This document shows positions 44,932-54,615 of a stretch of 64,000 bases of DNA, piece after piece; position 1 is the stretch's first letter, and every line of letters begins with the position of its first letter. Source of the DNA: Enterobacter asburiae. GTDB taxonomy: Bacteria; Pseudomonadota; Gammaproteobacteria; Enterobacterales; Enterobacteriaceae. Below the pieces are notes generated by a model. It was not told the DNA's origin, did no database searches, and saw only the letters and a program-made list of their open reading frames with translations. Made by a program: the position numbers and the translations under genes. Where the stretch lies: positions 2,418,001 through 2,482,000 of the forward strand of contig NZ_AP019632.1 of NCBI RefSeq assembly GCF_007035645.1, written 5' to 3'.

Positions 44932-46419
44932 ATGGAAAAATCATCGGCTTATCAGGCACTCACCCGCACCTTCCAGCGTCTCTCCCGCTTCTCCCACCTC
45001 TCCTCCATCGCCAGCTGGGATATGTTCACGATGATGCCGCCGGGCGGCAGCGCCGCGCGCGGTGAAGCACTCGCGGAGATGAGCGTCCTGCAACATCAGA
45101 TCCTGACCGATAAAAAAGTCGGCGACCTGTTAGCGGCGGCGGCAGGTGAAGATCTGAATGATGTCGAACAGGCCAACCTGCGCGAAATGACGCGCCACTA
45201 CCAGCAGGCCACTCTGCTGCCGGAATCGCTGGTGGAAGCCAAATCCCTGGCGGGCAGCAAGTGTGAACACGCCTGGCGTACTCAGCGCCCCGCTAACGAC
45301 TGGCAGGGTTTTTCCGCCAACCTGAAAGAGGTGGTCAAACTCAGCCGCGAAGAGGCTCGCCTGCGGGCCGAAGCCAAAGGCTGTACGCCGTACGACGCGC
45401 TGCTGGACATTTTTGAACCCGACATGACCAGCGCGCGTCTGGACGTTCTGTTCGGCGATATGAAGTCCTGGCTCCCGGACCTGCTGGCAAACGTGGTGGA
45501 AAAGCAGGCTCAACGGTCGTTTATTCCGCCGCAAGGCCCCTTCCCGACGGCAACACAGCGTGAGCTGGGCCTTGAAGCCATGAAGATGCTCGGCTTCGAT
45601 TTTAACGGCGGTCGCCTGGACGTGAGCGCGCACCCGTTCTGCGGCGGCGTCCCGGAAGACGTGCGCATCACCACGCGCTATGACGAAGATGAGCTGCTCA
45701 GCGCGCTGTTTGGCGTGATCCACGAAACCGGACACGCCCGCTACGAACAAAACCTGCCGCGCGCGTGGGCAGGACAGCCGGTTGCCCTGGCGCGCTCAAC
45801 CGCGATCCATGAGTCACAGAGCCTGTTCTTTGAAATGCAGCTGGGGCGTAGTGAAGCCTTCCTCAGGCATCTTCTCCCTGCGGTACACGCCCGCTTTGGT
45901 AGCCAGGCGGCGTTCAGCGAAGAGAACTTTATTGCCTGGAACCAGCGCGTGAAGCCTGGCTACATCCGCGTCGATGCGGACGAAGTGAGCTACCCGGCAC
46001 ACGTGGTGCTGCGCTATGAGATTGAGCGTGCGCTGATCAACGGCGAGATCGAGGTGGACGATATTCCCGCCCTGTGGGACGAGAAAATGCAGGCCTGGCT
46101 CGGATTATCCACCAAAGACAACTACCGCAACGGCTGTATGCAGGACATCCACTGGACCGACGGCGGTTTTGGTTACTTCCCGTCATACACCCTTGGCGCT
46201 ATGTACGCCGCGCAGCTGTTCCATGCCGCCCGAACCGCACTGCCGGGTCTGCAGACCTCCATCGCTGAAGGCGATTTTTCCGCACTCTTTGAGTGGCTGC
46301 GTCAGAACATCTGGCAGCACGGCAGCCGTTTCAGCACGTCGCAATTAATCACCCTGGCGACGGGCGAAGATCTGAATATCCGTTACTTCCGCGAACATCT
46401 GACCTCCCGTTATCTTTAA
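44932..46419 (+). CDS. M32-family metallocarboxypeptidase
   Basis: A 495-residue cytosolic zinc carboxypeptidase of the Taq/Pfu type. The zinc and catalytic motif is H264-E265-T-G-H268 (VIHETGHARYE), and the third ligand glutamate lies in the following STAIHESQSLFFEMQ segment. The family C-terminal region is visible as WTDGGFGYFPSYTLGAMYAAQLF. These enzymes trim C-terminal residues from peptides. E. coli K-12 lacks a homologue as far as I recall, so this is accessory relative to it. AAGGAAG precedes the ATG and a GC hairpin follows the stop. Confidence 0.93.
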   Translation: MEKSSAYQALTRTFQRLSRFSHLSSIASWDMFTMMPPGGSAARGEALAEMSVLQHQILTDKKVGDLLAAAAGEDLNDVEQANLREMTRHYQQATLLPESLVEAKSLAGSKCEHAWRTQRPANDWQGFSANLKEVVKLSREEARLRAEAKGCTPYDALLDIFEPDMTSARLDVLFGDMKSWLPDLLANVVEKQAQRSFIPPQGPFPTATQRELGLEAMKMLGFDFNGGRLDVSAHPFCGGVPEDVRITTRYDEDELLSALFGVIHETGHARYEQNLPRAWAGQPVALARSTAIHESQSLFFEMQLGRSEAFLRHLLPAVHARFGSQAAFSEENFIAWNQRVKPGYIRVDADEVSYPAHVVLRYEIERALINGEIEVDDIPALWDEKMQAWLGLSTKDNYRNGCMQDIHWTDGGFGYFPSYTLGAMYAAQLFHAARTALPGLQTSIAEGDFSALFEWLRQNIWQHGSRFSTSQLITLATGEDLNIRYFREHLTSRYL

Positions 46420-46425
46420 TCCCTC

Positions 46426-46445
46426 TGCCGGAGCCTGCTCCGGCA
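46426..46445 (+). terminator. Hairpin after the M32 peptidase gene
   Basis: TGCCGGAG (46426-46433) pairs perfectly with CTCCGGCA (46438-46445) over CCTG, followed by CTCTTCTC. Confidence 0.6.
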
Positions 46446-46575
46446 CTCTTCTCACCCTTTTCAATAAGAATATGATTTAGCACATGTTGTCATGAATGTG
46501 TCGGGTGTATGAATGCGTGTCCTTCCGACACAATTAGACTGCCATCAGGTCAGGATTAAAAAAATAAAGGGATGA

Positions 46576-47115
46576 ATGATGAAAGGCATAATGAAAACGA
46601 TGTTAGCCATTCTGTGTGCGACCAGTTTAAGTACTTTCGCAGCCACGGATACTACCCCGCAAGACGCGTTCAACGATATTACCCGCTCTCTTGCAGACCT
46701 CCAGCCCATCACGTTTCAGGCTCCTGCTGAAAAATATAAGCTGCTGGTGTTTATTGATAACCAGTGCATTTACTGCAGCAACGTAGTGAAAAGCGTTAAG
46801 CAATATACGGATGCCGGTTTGACGATGTCGTTTCTGACCGTTGCGCCCAACGCCATTCGCGATTCGGTGATTGAAGATATGGGGCGCGTCTGGTGTTCAA
46901 CCGATAAGGTCAAAAGCCTGCAACAAGCGATGGCGGGATTTTTACCGGATAACGACACCACCACAGCCTGTTCCGATCTGATCGCGCGGCAATCTGCACT
47001 GGCAGAACGACTGGGCATTAGCATCACCCCGGTAATGGTGGTGATCGAGCCTGAATCACGGACGATTATAGGCAGTCAGTCTCCGGCGGCTATTCTGGCC
47101 ACACTGAACAAATAA
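46576..47115 (+). CDS. Periplasmic DsbC/DsbG-like thioredoxin-fold protein
   Basis: A 179-residue exported protein with a Sec signal ending near TFAA-TD. The redox motif C64-I-Y-C67 follows LLVFIDNQ, and the cis-proline region GISITPVMVV fits the DsbC/DsbG catalytic domain. The dimerisation domain of DsbC is missing: only about 40 residues precede the fold. Two more cysteines (RVWCSTDK and TTACSDL) correspond to the second pair in DsbC. It may be a monomeric thiol oxidoreductase or isomerase. Two ATGs in tandem (46576 and 46579) leave a one-codon doubt about the start. Confidence 0.82.
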   Translation: MMKGIMKTMLAILCATSLSTFAATDTTPQDAFNDITRSLADLQPITFQAPAEKYKLLVFIDNQCIYCSNVVKSVKQYTDAGLTMSFLTVAPNAIRDSVIEDMGRVWCSTDKVKSLQQAMAGFLPDNDTTTACSDLIARQSALAERLGISITPVMVVIEPESRTIIGSQSPAAILATLNK

Positions 47116-47171
47116 CAGAGGCCCGTACGAGCAGCGGCGTTTGGCCTGTTCGTACACTTTCCTCCCCGCTG

Positions 47172-47185
47172 TACATTCCGTTACA
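47172..47185 (+). promoter_or_regulatory. RstA box upstream of asr
   Basis: TACATTCCGTTACA matches the RstA consensus TACATNTNGTTACA with one mismatch, about 100 bases before asr. RstA activates asr in acid in E. coli. Confidence 0.75.
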
Positions 47186-47283
47186 CGCTGATACCAATCA
47201 CTCACGGAAACCTCGAATTTACAGGGATATAGTTATTTCAACGGCCCCGCAGTGGGGTTAAATGAAAAACCAAATTCGAGGGT

Positions 47284-47811
47284 ATGAGAATGAATAAAGT
47301 ATTAGCTCTGGTTGTTGCCGCTGCTATGGGTCTGTCTTCTGCTGCATTTGCTGCTGACACTACCGCAACTGCTGCACCGGCTGCCGCGCCTGCAGCAACC
47401 ACCACCGCTGCGCCAGCAAAAGCGGTTCACCATAAGAAACATCACAAAGCTGCAGTGAAAAAAGAAGCCGCTGCGCCAGCAACCGCAGCACCAACCGAGC
47501 AGAAAGCTCAGGCTGCCAAAAAGCACCACAAGAAAGCCGCTAAACCGGCTGTAGAACAGAAAGCGCAGGCTGCTAAAAAGCACCACAAAAAAGCCGCTAA
47601 ACCGGCTGTAGAGCAGAAAGCGCAAGCTGCTAAAAAGCACCACAAAAAAGCGACCAAACCGGCTGTAGAGCAGAAAGCGCAGGCTGCTAAAAAGCACCAC
47701 AAAAAAGCGACCAAACCGGCTGTAGAACAGAAAGCTCAGGCTGCTAAAAAGCATCACAAAAAAGCAGTAAAACACGAAGCTGCTAAACCAGCTGCACAGC
47801 CAGCTGCGTAA
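47284..47811 (+). CDS. asr: Asr, acid-shock periplasmic repeat protein
   Basis: A 175-residue periplasmic protein with a Sec signal ([20 protein letters not shown]). The mature part is made of Ala, Lys, His and Pro with five consecutive 19-residue units of the form [19 protein letters not shown] (residues 72-166). E. coli Asr is about 102 residues with fewer repeats, so this copy is expanded. It is strongly induced by low pH through RstAB/PhoBR and behaves as a basic, disordered protein protecting periplasmic proteins. The start could be 47284 or the ATG at 47290, which matches E. coli better. Two hairpins follow. Confidence 0.95.
   Translation: MRMNKVLALVVAAAMGLSSAAFAADTTATAAPAAAPAATTTAAPAKAVHHKKHHKAAVKKEAAAPATAAPTEQKAQAAKKHHKKAAKPAVEQKAQAAKKHHKKAAKPAVEQKAQAAKKHHKKATKPAVEQKAQAAKKHHKKATKPAVEQKAQAAKKHHKKAVKHEAAKPAAQPAA
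47497..47781 (+). repeat. Five tandem 57-base coding repeats in asr
   Basis: The stretch consists of five in-frame 57-base units, each encoding [13 protein letters not shown] plus a variable tail (AAKPAV twice, ATKPAV twice, AVKHEA once). The DNA is nearly identical between units, especially units 3 and 4, which points to recent duplication or conversion. Confidence 0.93.
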
Positions 47812-47853
47812 GAGTACAAGCTTAACCGTGCCCTTCGGGGCACGTTGGTAAAC

Positions 47854-47890
47854 CGGCGCTGAACCGGAACAGGTTCCGCGCCGTTTTTTT
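47854..47890 (+). terminator. asr terminator
   Basis: CGGCGC pairs with GCGCCG and, inside, GAACC with GGTTC, followed by seven T. A further hairpin, CGTGCCC-TTCG-GGGCACG (47827-47844), lies just upstream. Confidence 0.93.
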
Positions 47891-47905
47891 ATTTCCGGAG
47901 GGCGT

Positions 47906-47989
47906 ATGCTGCGACGCTATCGGTTTGAGCTGATTCTTATCCTGCTTATTTTATGCGCGCTCATCGCCAGCCATTTTTATCTTTCCTGA
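47906..47989 (+). CDS. ydgU: YdgU, 27-residue membrane peptide
   Basis: A short gene read directly from the sequence: 27 codons starting MLRRYRFEL, one hydrophobic helix (ILILLILCALIASHFYL) and a stop at 47987-47989. CCGGAGG lies 6 bases before the ATG. It matches the E. coli small protein YdgU, also found between asr and ydgD. There it is an inner membrane peptide of unknown function; the acid-related context suggests a stress role. Confidence 0.88.
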   Translation: MLRRYRFELILILLILCALIASHFYLS

Positions 47990-48091
47990 TTGTAGCACGC
48001 TGATTTTACTCCCACTTTAGCGCTGTCCCGTCTATAGTATTTTCATAGGGTTCACTTTTAATAATCATAATTACCCCCACCAGAGTGTGAT

Positions 48092-48913
48092 ATGCGTAAA
48101 TCTGTTGTGTTGTTACTGGGAACGTTTGGTGTTTTTTCTGGATTCTCACATGCGGATGATGGCGGTGATGACACCATTAGCGCGAAAGAGCTAAAGACGC
48201 TTTTTTTCGGTCATGACGATCGTACGCGCGTCGCCGATCCCACCCAGGCCCCCTGGGATGCTATAGGTCAACTGGAAACCGCCAGCGGTAACTTATGCAC
48301 CGCGACGCTGATCACCCCGCAGCTTGCCCTGACGGCAGGCCACTGCCTGTTAACGCCGCCAAACGGCAAGCCGGATAAAGCGGTTGCCTTGCGGTTTGTG
48401 TCGCAAAAAGGGACCTGGCGCTATGAAATCCACGGCATTGAAGGACGGGTCGATCCGTCTCTCGGCAAACGCCTGAAGCCGGATGGCGACGGCTGGATCG
48501 TGCCACCGGCGGCCGCCTCATGGGACTTTGGCCTGATCGTTTTACGCTACCCGCCTTCGGGCATTACGCCGCTGCCGTTATTTGACGGCGACAAGGCCGC
48601 TCTCACCGCCGCGCTGAAAGCCGCCGACCGAAAGGTGACGCAGTCAGGCTATCCTGTCGATCATCTGGATACGCTTTATACGCACAGCGACTGTATTGTG
48701 ACGGGCTGGGCGCAAACCAGCGTACTCTCGCATCAGTGCGATACGTTGCCGGGTGACAGTGGTTCGCCGCTGATGCTGAAAACCGACAATGGCTGGCAGT
48801 TGATTGGTGTCCAGAGCTCTGCCCCGGCGGCAAAAGACCGGTGGCGCGCCGATAACCGCGCCTTGTCCGTTACCGGTTTCCGCGACCAGCTGGAAGCGCT
48901 GGCGCAGCAGTAA
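48092..48913 (+). CDS. ydgD: YdgD, periplasmic trypsin-like serine protease homologue
   Basis: A 273-residue S1-family protein with a signal peptide cleaved near SHA-DD. The catalytic triad is visible: His in LTAGHCLL, Asp in SWDFGLIVL and Ser in [10 protein letters not shown]. Cysteines at NLCTAT and GHCLL, and at DCIVT and QCDTL, can form the usual disulfides. It follows asr and ydgU as in E. coli, where it is associated with acid-shock processing. Its stop lies one base from that of the convergent GGDEF-EAL gene. Confidence 0.93.
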   Translation: MRKSVVLLLGTFGVFSGFSHADDGGDDTISAKELKTLFFGHDDRTRVADPTQAPWDAIGQLETASGNLCTATLITPQLALTAGHCLLTPPNGKPDKAVALRFVSQKGTWRYEIHGIEGRVDPSLGKRLKPDGDGWIVPPAAASWDFGLIVLRYPPSGITPLPLFDGDKAALTAALKAADRKVTQSGYPVDHLDTLYTHSDCIVTGWAQTSVLSHQCDTLPGDSGSPLMLKTDNGWQLIGVQSSAPAAKDRWRADNRALSVTGFRDQLEALAQQ

Positions 48914-48914
48914 A

Positions 48915-51077
48915 TCAGCAGCGCCTGACCTTACGTAACGCTTTGATTGACTCAATTGGCATCGGCTGGCTGAACCAAAAACCCTGCAGTTGATCGCAGC
49001 CAGCCAGCCGCAGCAGTTTCATTTGCTTCTCGGTTTCCACCCCTTCTGCCACCACCGCCATGCCCAGCGCATTGGCGATCCGCACCGTACCGCTCACCAG
49101 CGCGGCCGCCTGTTCATCGTTATCCATCAGCCCGGCCAGGGATTTATCAATCTTGATGGTGTCGAAGTTAAAACGCCGCAAATAGCCAATGCTGGAATAG
49201 CCGGTGCCAAAGTCATCCAGCGCCACCGCCGTACCCAGCGCTTTAAGATTCGCTATCGCCATGCGGGCTCGCTCCGGATTTTCCAGTACATACGACTCCG
49301 TAACCTCAAGCTGCAGCCGGTTGGCCGGGAAACGGGTGCTCTCCAGCACGCTGGCCACTTTTTCTTCGAAGGCAGGATCGCGAAATTGCGCGGGGGAGAT
49401 ATTCACGGAGAGCTTTAATTCACCGTACGGCTGTAGATCCTCACATGCTCGCTGCAATACGAACTGACCCAGCTTGTAAATCAGACCGCTGGTCTCCGCA
49501 ATGGCGATAAAGGTATCCGGACCCAGCGGCCCCTCCGGGCGACGTGGCCAGCGGACCAGCGCTTCGACGCTGCTCATTGTCTGACTGCGGGCGTCAACGA
49601 TCGGCTGATACCAGACCTCAAACTCATCGCGCTCCAGACCGCTGCGGATCTGATTTTCAATCGCCAGCTTGCGTTCCCGGACGCTATTCAGCTCCGCGTC
49701 GTAGTGGGTAATACGCCCTTTCCCGCTCATTTTGGCGTGATACATGGCAATATCGGCACGGCGAAACAGTTCGGAACTGTTGCATTCGGTCAGGGTTCCG
49801 CTGGCGATGCCGATGCTGGCACCGATATGGATGGTGCGTTCCCCCAGCTGAACCGGGGTGGTGAGAAAATCCAGCACGGAAACGGCAAAGGCGGTAGCCT
49901 GCGCCTCTGCATCATCTCCACCGATGGTCATGGCAAACTCATCCCCGCCCATGCGCGCCAGCATCCCGCCCGGCGGCACGCGTTCATTCAGCGTTTTTGC
50001 TATCGCCACGATGAGGTCGTCACCCACGCTGTGGCCGTAGATGTCATTCACATCTTTAAAACCGTCCAGATCGATAAACACCACGCTTTTGACGTCGGTA
50101 TCGCCGCGTAAACGCACCCGATCAAGCGTTTCTATAAGCGCGCGCCGGTTCGGCAGATGGCTTAGCCAGTCCGTTCTTGCGACCAGACGCGCCTGGCTTT
50201 CGCCGCGCGCGAGTTTGTACAGCCCCACGCTGCTCACCAGAATGAAGAGCAGAATCAGCCCCGACACCAGCACCACAATCTGCCTGATATCAGACGATGC
50301 CGCCCGGGCGGCCTGTGCGCCCGGGAGCCGCGCCTGCCAGTTCAGATATCCGACTAACTCCCCTGCCGCACTGTGCAGCGGCATACTGCGATCGTTGATT
50401 TTGCCAGGGGTAAAATGGAGGTTATCGATCTGAAAGGTGCCGCCCAGGTCGGATAATATTCTGGCGTTCAGATGGCGGGTAATCACCAGATAGCGGCGCG
50501 TTCCGTCGTGGACCTGTAAGCTGCCGACCATCGGGCGAATCAGCCCAATGCCGACAAAGGCCACGCCGTTGCGCGTCTGGCTGATCCCCGCATAGATATT
50601 TTTTTCGCCCGCAAGCTCGCGCCCGTGCTGGTCGATAAGCGCTTTGAGGCCTTTACCAAAGAAGTCGAGGTTTTTTTCGTTAAAGGGCCGGCTTTGAAAC
50701 GATCCCCAGAGGACGTTGAAATGCTCATCCAGCACGAAGGTGCCGTCATAGAGGTTATTGATTTTAAAGCCAGTACCCCAGGTGTTGTACAACCAGTCGG
50801 TATCGAGCGTGGGACGGTAGGCCTCCCGCACCGCATCGTCCCAGACGGCGTTATCAAGCACCAGAGAGGAGACGCGGTTAACCGATGTCTGAATAGACCC
50901 CTGCACGGAAAGCGCCGTGCGGTGTTCATCAATTTCGTTGGTTTTGGTGCTGATAAGATGCAGGGATAGATAGAGCAGTGCGACGATGGAGATGATTAAG
51001 CCGATGCCCGCCATGAAGACCAGGGCAAACAACGTTCTCGCATTGGGAATATTGCGCCAGCTTAATGTGCGATACAT
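48915..51077 (-). CDS. CHASE4-GGDEF-EAL cyclic-di-GMP enzyme
   Basis: A 720-residue inner membrane protein. It has a helix at about residues 17-40, a periplasmic CHASE4-type sensor (about 45-255, including LVLDNAVWDDAVREAYRP), a second helix at 265-288, a GGDEF domain with an intact motif at 377-381, and an EAL domain with E-A-L at 505-507. Downstream phosphodiesterase residues are present (LEVTES, LDDFGTGYSS, IKIDKSL, VAEGVET). Both active sites look intact, so it could make or degrade cyclic di-GMP. The RxxD inhibitory site before GGDEF is missing. It is not part of the E. coli order here and separates ydgD from mdtI. Confidence 0.93.
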   Translation of the reverse strand: MYRTLSWRNIPNARTLFALVFMAGIGLIISIVALLYLSLHLISTKTNEIDEHRTALSVQGSIQTSVNRVSSLVLDNAVWDDAVREAYRPTLDTDWLYNTWGTGFKINNLYDGTFVLDEHFNVLWGSFQSRPFNEKNLDFFGKGLKALIDQHGRELAGEKNIYAGISQTRNGVAFVGIGLIRPMVGSLQVHDGTRRYLVITRHLNARILSDLGGTFQIDNLHFTPGKINDRSMPLHSAAGELVGYLNWQARLPGAQAARAASSDIRQIVVLVSGLILLFILVSSVGLYKLARGESQARLVARTDWLSHLPNRRALIETLDRVRLRGDTDVKSVVFIDLDGFKDVNDIYGHSVGDDLIVAIAKTLNERVPPGGMLARMGGDEFAMTIGGDDAEAQATAFAVSVLDFLTTPVQLGERTIHIGASIGIASGTLTECNSSELFRRADIAMYHAKMSGKGRITHYDAELNSVRERKLAIENQIRSGLERDEFEVWYQPIVDARSQTMSSVEALVRWPRRPEGPLGPDTFIAIAETSGLIYKLGQFVLQRACEDLQPYGELKLSVNISPAQFRDPAFEEKVASVLESTRFPANRLQLEVTESYVLENPERARMAIANLKALGTAVALDDFGTGYSSIGYLRRFNFDTIKIDKSLAGLMDNDEQAAALVSGTVRIANALGMAVVAEGVETEKQMKLLRLAGCDQLQGFWFSQPMPIESIKALRKVRRC

Positions 51078-51160
51078 CAGCCATCCTCTTCATGTTTTGC
51101 TTTTCTAAGCGTAATACAGGCAGCGAATTTCGCTGCCTGTAAATCATGGCGAGAGGTCTG

Positions 51161-51490
51161 TCAGGCGAGTTTTATCATGATCATGCCGGCAAGCAGCAAG
51201 ATGAGCCCCATCCAGCCCTTGTTGTTTAAGCGCTGGCCGAAGAGTACCCAGCCAGCGGCCAGGGTAGCGGCGATACCAAAACCGCCCCACAGCGCATAGG
51301 CCACCGAAAGATCGATCCCTTTTACCGCCTGAGACAGCGCGCTGAACGCCCCCAGAACCGCGGCAATCGACATCAGGCCGTAGAGTTTACGGCGAAAACC
51401 ATCCGAGAATTTCAGCAGAACGTTCGCCAGGATTTCCAGCACGATGGCGAGCCCCAGCCAGGCCGCATGAACCCACTCAAACTGTTGCAT
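51161..51490 (-). CDS. mdtI: MdtI, spermidine exporter subunit (SMR family)
   Basis: A 109-residue four-helix inner membrane protein, matching E. coli MdtI in length and sequence ([20 protein letters not shown]). The membrane glutamate of SMR proteins is in [11 protein letters not shown]. With MdtJ it forms a heterodimer that exports spermidine. Its start lies inside the end of mdtJ (14-base overlap), so the two are translated together. SpeG at 8.8 kb deals with the same polyamine by acetylation. Confidence 0.95.
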   Translation of the reverse strand: MQQFEWVHAAWLGLAIVLEILANVLLKFSDGFRRKLYGLMSIAAVLGAFSALSQAVKGIDLSVAYALWGGFGIAATLAAGWVLFGQRLNNKGWMGLILLLAGMIMIKLA

Positions 51491-51839
51491 GGTTCTGCTC
51501 CTTCTGCTGTTTGCCAGGTTTACGGGTACCCGATTTAATCAGCACAATACCCGCGACCAGCGTCGTTAATCCGGCGACCTTCATTGTTGTTAATGTTTCG
51601 TCAAATATCAGCACGCTGAACAGCGTAATCAACAAAATACCGATCCCTTCCCACAGTGCATACGCGACGCCCAGCGCAATTTTTTTCACCGCAAACGAGA
51701 GGAAAATATAAGAAAGCGAAATCATCACCAGCATCAAAATAAAACCGGTGTTGCCATCGCTGACGCTTGCCCATTTCATAGACAGCGTGCCGGTAATTTC
51801 AGCGATGATAGCCAGCGCTAATAGGATCCAGTAAAACAT
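51477..51839 (-). CDS. mdtJ: MdtJ, spermidine exporter subunit (SMR family)
   Basis: A 120-residue four-helix inner membrane protein. The start at 51839 ([20 protein letters not shown]) has AGGAG 6 bases upstream and fits E. coli MdtJ (121 residues); a longer frame from 51917 is not supported. The conserved membrane Glu is in IIAEITGT, and the [10 protein letters not shown] segment is present. It is the first gene of mdtJ-mdtI and requires MdtI for spermidine export. Confidence 0.95.
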   Translation of the reverse strand: MFYWILLALAIIAEITGTLSMKWASVSDGNTGFILMLVMISLSYIFLSFAVKKIALGVAYALWEGIGILLITLFSVLIFDETLTTMKVAGLTTLVAGIVLIKSGTRKPGKQQKEQNHATV

Positions 51840-52261
51840 GTTTTTCTCCTGCTTGAGAATATAATCCATCATGGCTCGCTGCGTGCAGCAAACCAAAAAA
51901 ATACGAATTGAAATCAAATAGCTAAGCGCTTAGCGCCAGCTCAGGCAGAAGACGTGACTATAGTGCGGTGCGCCAGTGTTGCTCACCAGAAAGCAGGCAG
52001 AAAGAAGTGGAGTATACAGCGGTATTGTTTGAAGAGTACGTCCTGAACATATTGTCCATAAAATTACAATTATCCGCGTTGTTGCTTCTCGTCTTTGCGG
52101 ATGAAAATTGTCCTCGGTAGTTAAACACACCAGATTTGTACCATAAGCCAGGATTTTACTCAAAGTCTTTGCAATTCTTTACCCATACCGTTTGATTTTG
52201 GTTAGTTTATTGCAACGCCTTTCACCTTTATTATAAATATAAAGAAAAATTCGGAGTCACC
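51840..52261. promoter_or_regulatory. Divergent mdtJ/tqsA control region (422 bases, no gene)
   Basis: This AT-rich gap has no credible gene. An imperfect long inverted repeat (ACAATTATCCGC at 52065-52076 against GCGGATGAAAATTGT at 52097-52111) lies in the middle. The right end carries an AT-rich promoter-like stretch and CGGAG before the tqsA start. Confidence 0.5.
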
Positions 52262-53296
52262 ATGGCTAAACCCATTATTACCCTGAACGGGTTAAAAATT
52301 GTCATCATGCTGGGCATGCTGGTGATCATACTGACGGGCGTTCGTTTTGCCGCCGACATTATTGTGCCTTTTATTCTGGCCCTGTTTGTTGCGGTGATCC
52401 TTAACCCGCTGGTGCAGCGCATGACGCGGCTACGCATCCCGCGCGTGCTGGCGATAACGCTGCTTATCAGCATCATCATTGTGGCGATGGTCTTGCTGGT
52501 GGCGTATCTGGGGACCTCGCTCAATGAACTGGCGCGAACGCTGCCGAAGTACCGCTCTTCGCTGGCGATACCGCTGCTGCAGCTGGAACCCTGGCTGCAG
52601 CGCGCGGGCATCGAAGTCTCGGTTGAGGAACTCCTGAAATATATCGACCCCAACGCGGCCATGACGATCGTCACCAGCCTGCTGGCGCAGCTTTCCAATG
52701 CCATGACCTCCATTTTCCTGCTGTTTTTAACTGTGGTGTTTATGCTGCTGGAGGTGCCGCAGCTGCCGGCAAAGCTGCAGCAGATGATGGTCCGTCCGGT
52801 TGAAGGAATGGGAGCGATTCAACGCGCGCTGGACAGCGTCTCCCGCTATCTGGTGCTGAAAACGGCGATTAGCCTGGTCACGGGCGGTGTTGTCTGGGGA
52901 ATGCTTCTTGCGCTGGACGTTCGCTTTGCGTTTGTCTGGGGGTTACTGGCGTTTGCGCTTAACTACATTCCCAACATCGGCTCCGTGCTGGCGGCGATCC
53001 CCCCTATCCTTCAGGTGCTGGTTTTCAGCGGGCTTTATGACGCGCTGATCCTGCTGGCCGGCTATCTGGTCATCAACCTGGTGTTCGGTAATATTCTTGA
53101 GCCACGCATGATGGGTCGGGGGCTGGGACTCTCCACGCTGGTGGTCTTTTTGTCCCTGATTTTCTGGGGCTGGCTTCTCGGGCCCGTTGGGATGCTGCTC
53201 TCCGTCCCGCTGACCATTATCGTCAAGATTGGTCTGGAACAGACGGCGGGCGGGCAAACTATCGCCGTGCTGCTGAGCGATATGAGCCATAAATAG
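52262..53296 (+). CDS. tqsA: TqsA (YdgG), AI-2E family transporter
   Basis: A 344-residue inner membrane protein with about eight helices, matching E. coli TqsA ([20 protein letters not shown]). TqsA controls export of the quorum signal AI-2 and affects biofilm formation. The family motif region is visible near residues 235-290 ([20 protein letters not shown] then [20 protein letters not shown]). CGGAG precedes the ATG. It is divergent from mdtJI, as in E. coli, and a 10-bp hairpin follows. Confidence 0.95.
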   Translation: MAKPIITLNGLKIVIMLGMLVIILTGVRFAADIIVPFILALFVAVILNPLVQRMTRLRIPRVLAITLLISIIIVAMVLLVAYLGTSLNELARTLPKYRSSLAIPLLQLEPWLQRAGIEVSVEELLKYIDPNAAMTIVTSLLAQLSNAMTSIFLLFLTVVFMLLEVPQLPAKLQQMMVRPVEGMGAIQRALDSVSRYLVLKTAISLVTGGVVWGMLLALDVRFAFVWGLLAFALNYIPNIGSVLAAIPPILQVLVFSGLYDALILLAGYLVINLVFGNILEPRMMGRGLGLSTLVVFLSLIFWGWLLGPVGMLLSVPLTIIVKIGLEQTAGGQTIAVLLSDMSHK

Positions 53297-53300
53297 CGCT

Positions 53301-53329
53301 GACAGGAGGGACGTATTGCCCCTCCTGTC
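53301..53329 (+). terminator. Hairpin after tqsA
   Basis: GACAGGAGGG (53301-53310) pairs perfectly with CCCTCCTGTC (53320-53329). The T content after it is modest. Confidence 0.65.
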
Positions 53330-53394
53330 TTCGCGATAAGCGCCCGGATAGTTACAGATTGAGAATCACGCCACGCGCTATCCCTGCGTGCCAA

Positions 53395-54420
53395 CTACTC
53401 GCGCCAGCCCATTGCCGGTGCGACGTGTTTGAGAATGGATTCAATCACGTGCGCATTGTAATCCACACCCAGCTGGTTCGGCACGGTCAGTAATAACGTA
53501 TCGGCTTCGGCAATCGCGTCGTCCTTTTTCAGCTGTTCAATCAGCTTGTCCGGCTCCGCCGCATAGCTGCGCCCGAAGATCGCGCGCGTTTTCTCATCAA
53601 GGTAGCCCACGCTATCGCTGTCGTTGCGGCTGGCACCGAAATACATCCGGTCGCGGTCGTCCATTAGCGCAAAAATGCTGCGGCTGACCGACACCCGCGG
53701 CTGGCGCATATGCCCTGCCTCTTTCCAGGCCTGACGGTACGCGCGGATCTGTTTTGCCTGCTGAATATGGAACGGCTCGCCGGTTTCATCGTCCTTCAGG
53801 GTTGAACTTTGCAGGTTCATTCCCAGCTTTGCGGCCCATACGGCCGTCGCATTGGAACCAGCGCCCCACCAGATACGCTCGCGTAGCCCTTCAGAATACG
53901 GCTCCAGACGCAGCAGCCCCGGCGGATTCGGGAACATAGGCTGCGGATTGGGTTTGGCAAACCCTTCACCGCGCAGCACCTCAAGCAGCACCTCGGTATG
54001 ACGGCGCGCCATGTCCGATTCGTTTTCCCCTTCCTGCGGGACATAGCCGAAATGGCGCCAGCCATCAATGACCTGCTCCGGCGAGCCGCGGCTGATGCCA
54101 AGCTGCAAACGACCGCCGGAAATCAGATCCGCCGCGCCCGCGTCTTCGGCCATGTACATCGGATTTTCATAGCGCATATCAATTACGCCGGTACCGATTT
54201 CGATGGTTTTCGTTTTTGCGCCAATGGCCGCCAGCAGAGGAAACGGCGAGCTCAGCTGTCGGGCGAAATGGTGCACGCGGAAATAGGCGCCGTCTGCCCC
54301 CAGCTCTTCAGCCGCCACGGCTAAATCAATGGACTGCAGCAGCGTGTCTGCCGCCGAGCGCGTGCCGGACTGCGGCGAAGGCGTCCAGTGACCAAAGGAT
54401 AAAAACCCGATCTTTTTCAT
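53395..54420 (-). CDS. LLM-class (luciferase-like) flavin-dependent oxidoreductase
   Basis: A 341-residue cytosolic flavoprotein of the bacterial luciferase/monooxygenase fold. The ATG at 54420 (MKKIGFLSFGHW) has AGGACA upstream; an ATG two codons earlier (54426) is the alternative. Family segments are AAEELGADGAYFRVHHFARQ, GTGVIDMRYENPMYMAEDAG and LGISRGSPEQVIDGW. The substrate and the flavin reductase partner are unknown. It is divergent from the PhzF gene. Redox stress or xenobiotic turnover is a guess only. Confidence 0.88.
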   Translation of the reverse strand: MKKIGFLSFGHWTPSPQSGTRSAADTLLQSIDLAVAAEELGADGAYFRVHHFARQLSSPFPLLAAIGAKTKTIEIGTGVIDMRYENPMYMAEDAGAADLISGGRLQLGISRGSPEQVIDGWRHFGYVPQEGENESDMARRHTEVLLEVLRGEGFAKPNPQPMFPNPPGLLRLEPYSEGLRERIWWGAGSNATAVWAAKLGMNLQSSTLKDDETGEPFHIQQAKQIRAYRQAWKEAGHMRQPRVSVSRSIFALMDDRDRMYFGASRNDSDSVGYLDEKTRAIFGRSYAAEPDKLIEQLKKDDAIAEADTLLLTVPNQLGVDYNAHVIESILKHVAPAMGWRE

Positions 54421-54615
54421 AACCATGTGTCCTGAGAATGCTTTGCGTCCTATACACTTTACGCATTACCCGGTAATAATAAATGCCGTTTATTTAACGG
54501 AATAATTCAAATAAATTGATTGAATTTTTTTCAGGTCCGTCAGGTAAAAAACGGCTGGTTATCGGTTTGATTTAACGTTACTACTCTATGTCAGGATTTT
54601 TACACCGGACAGAAA

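Noticed and set aside
47302..47775. Minus-strand frame and possible CRISPR-like repeat at asr
   Set aside because: The repeats are contiguous 57-base coding units without spacers, encoding the Asr repeat. The antisense frame is their Phe/Leu/Cys-rich shadow.
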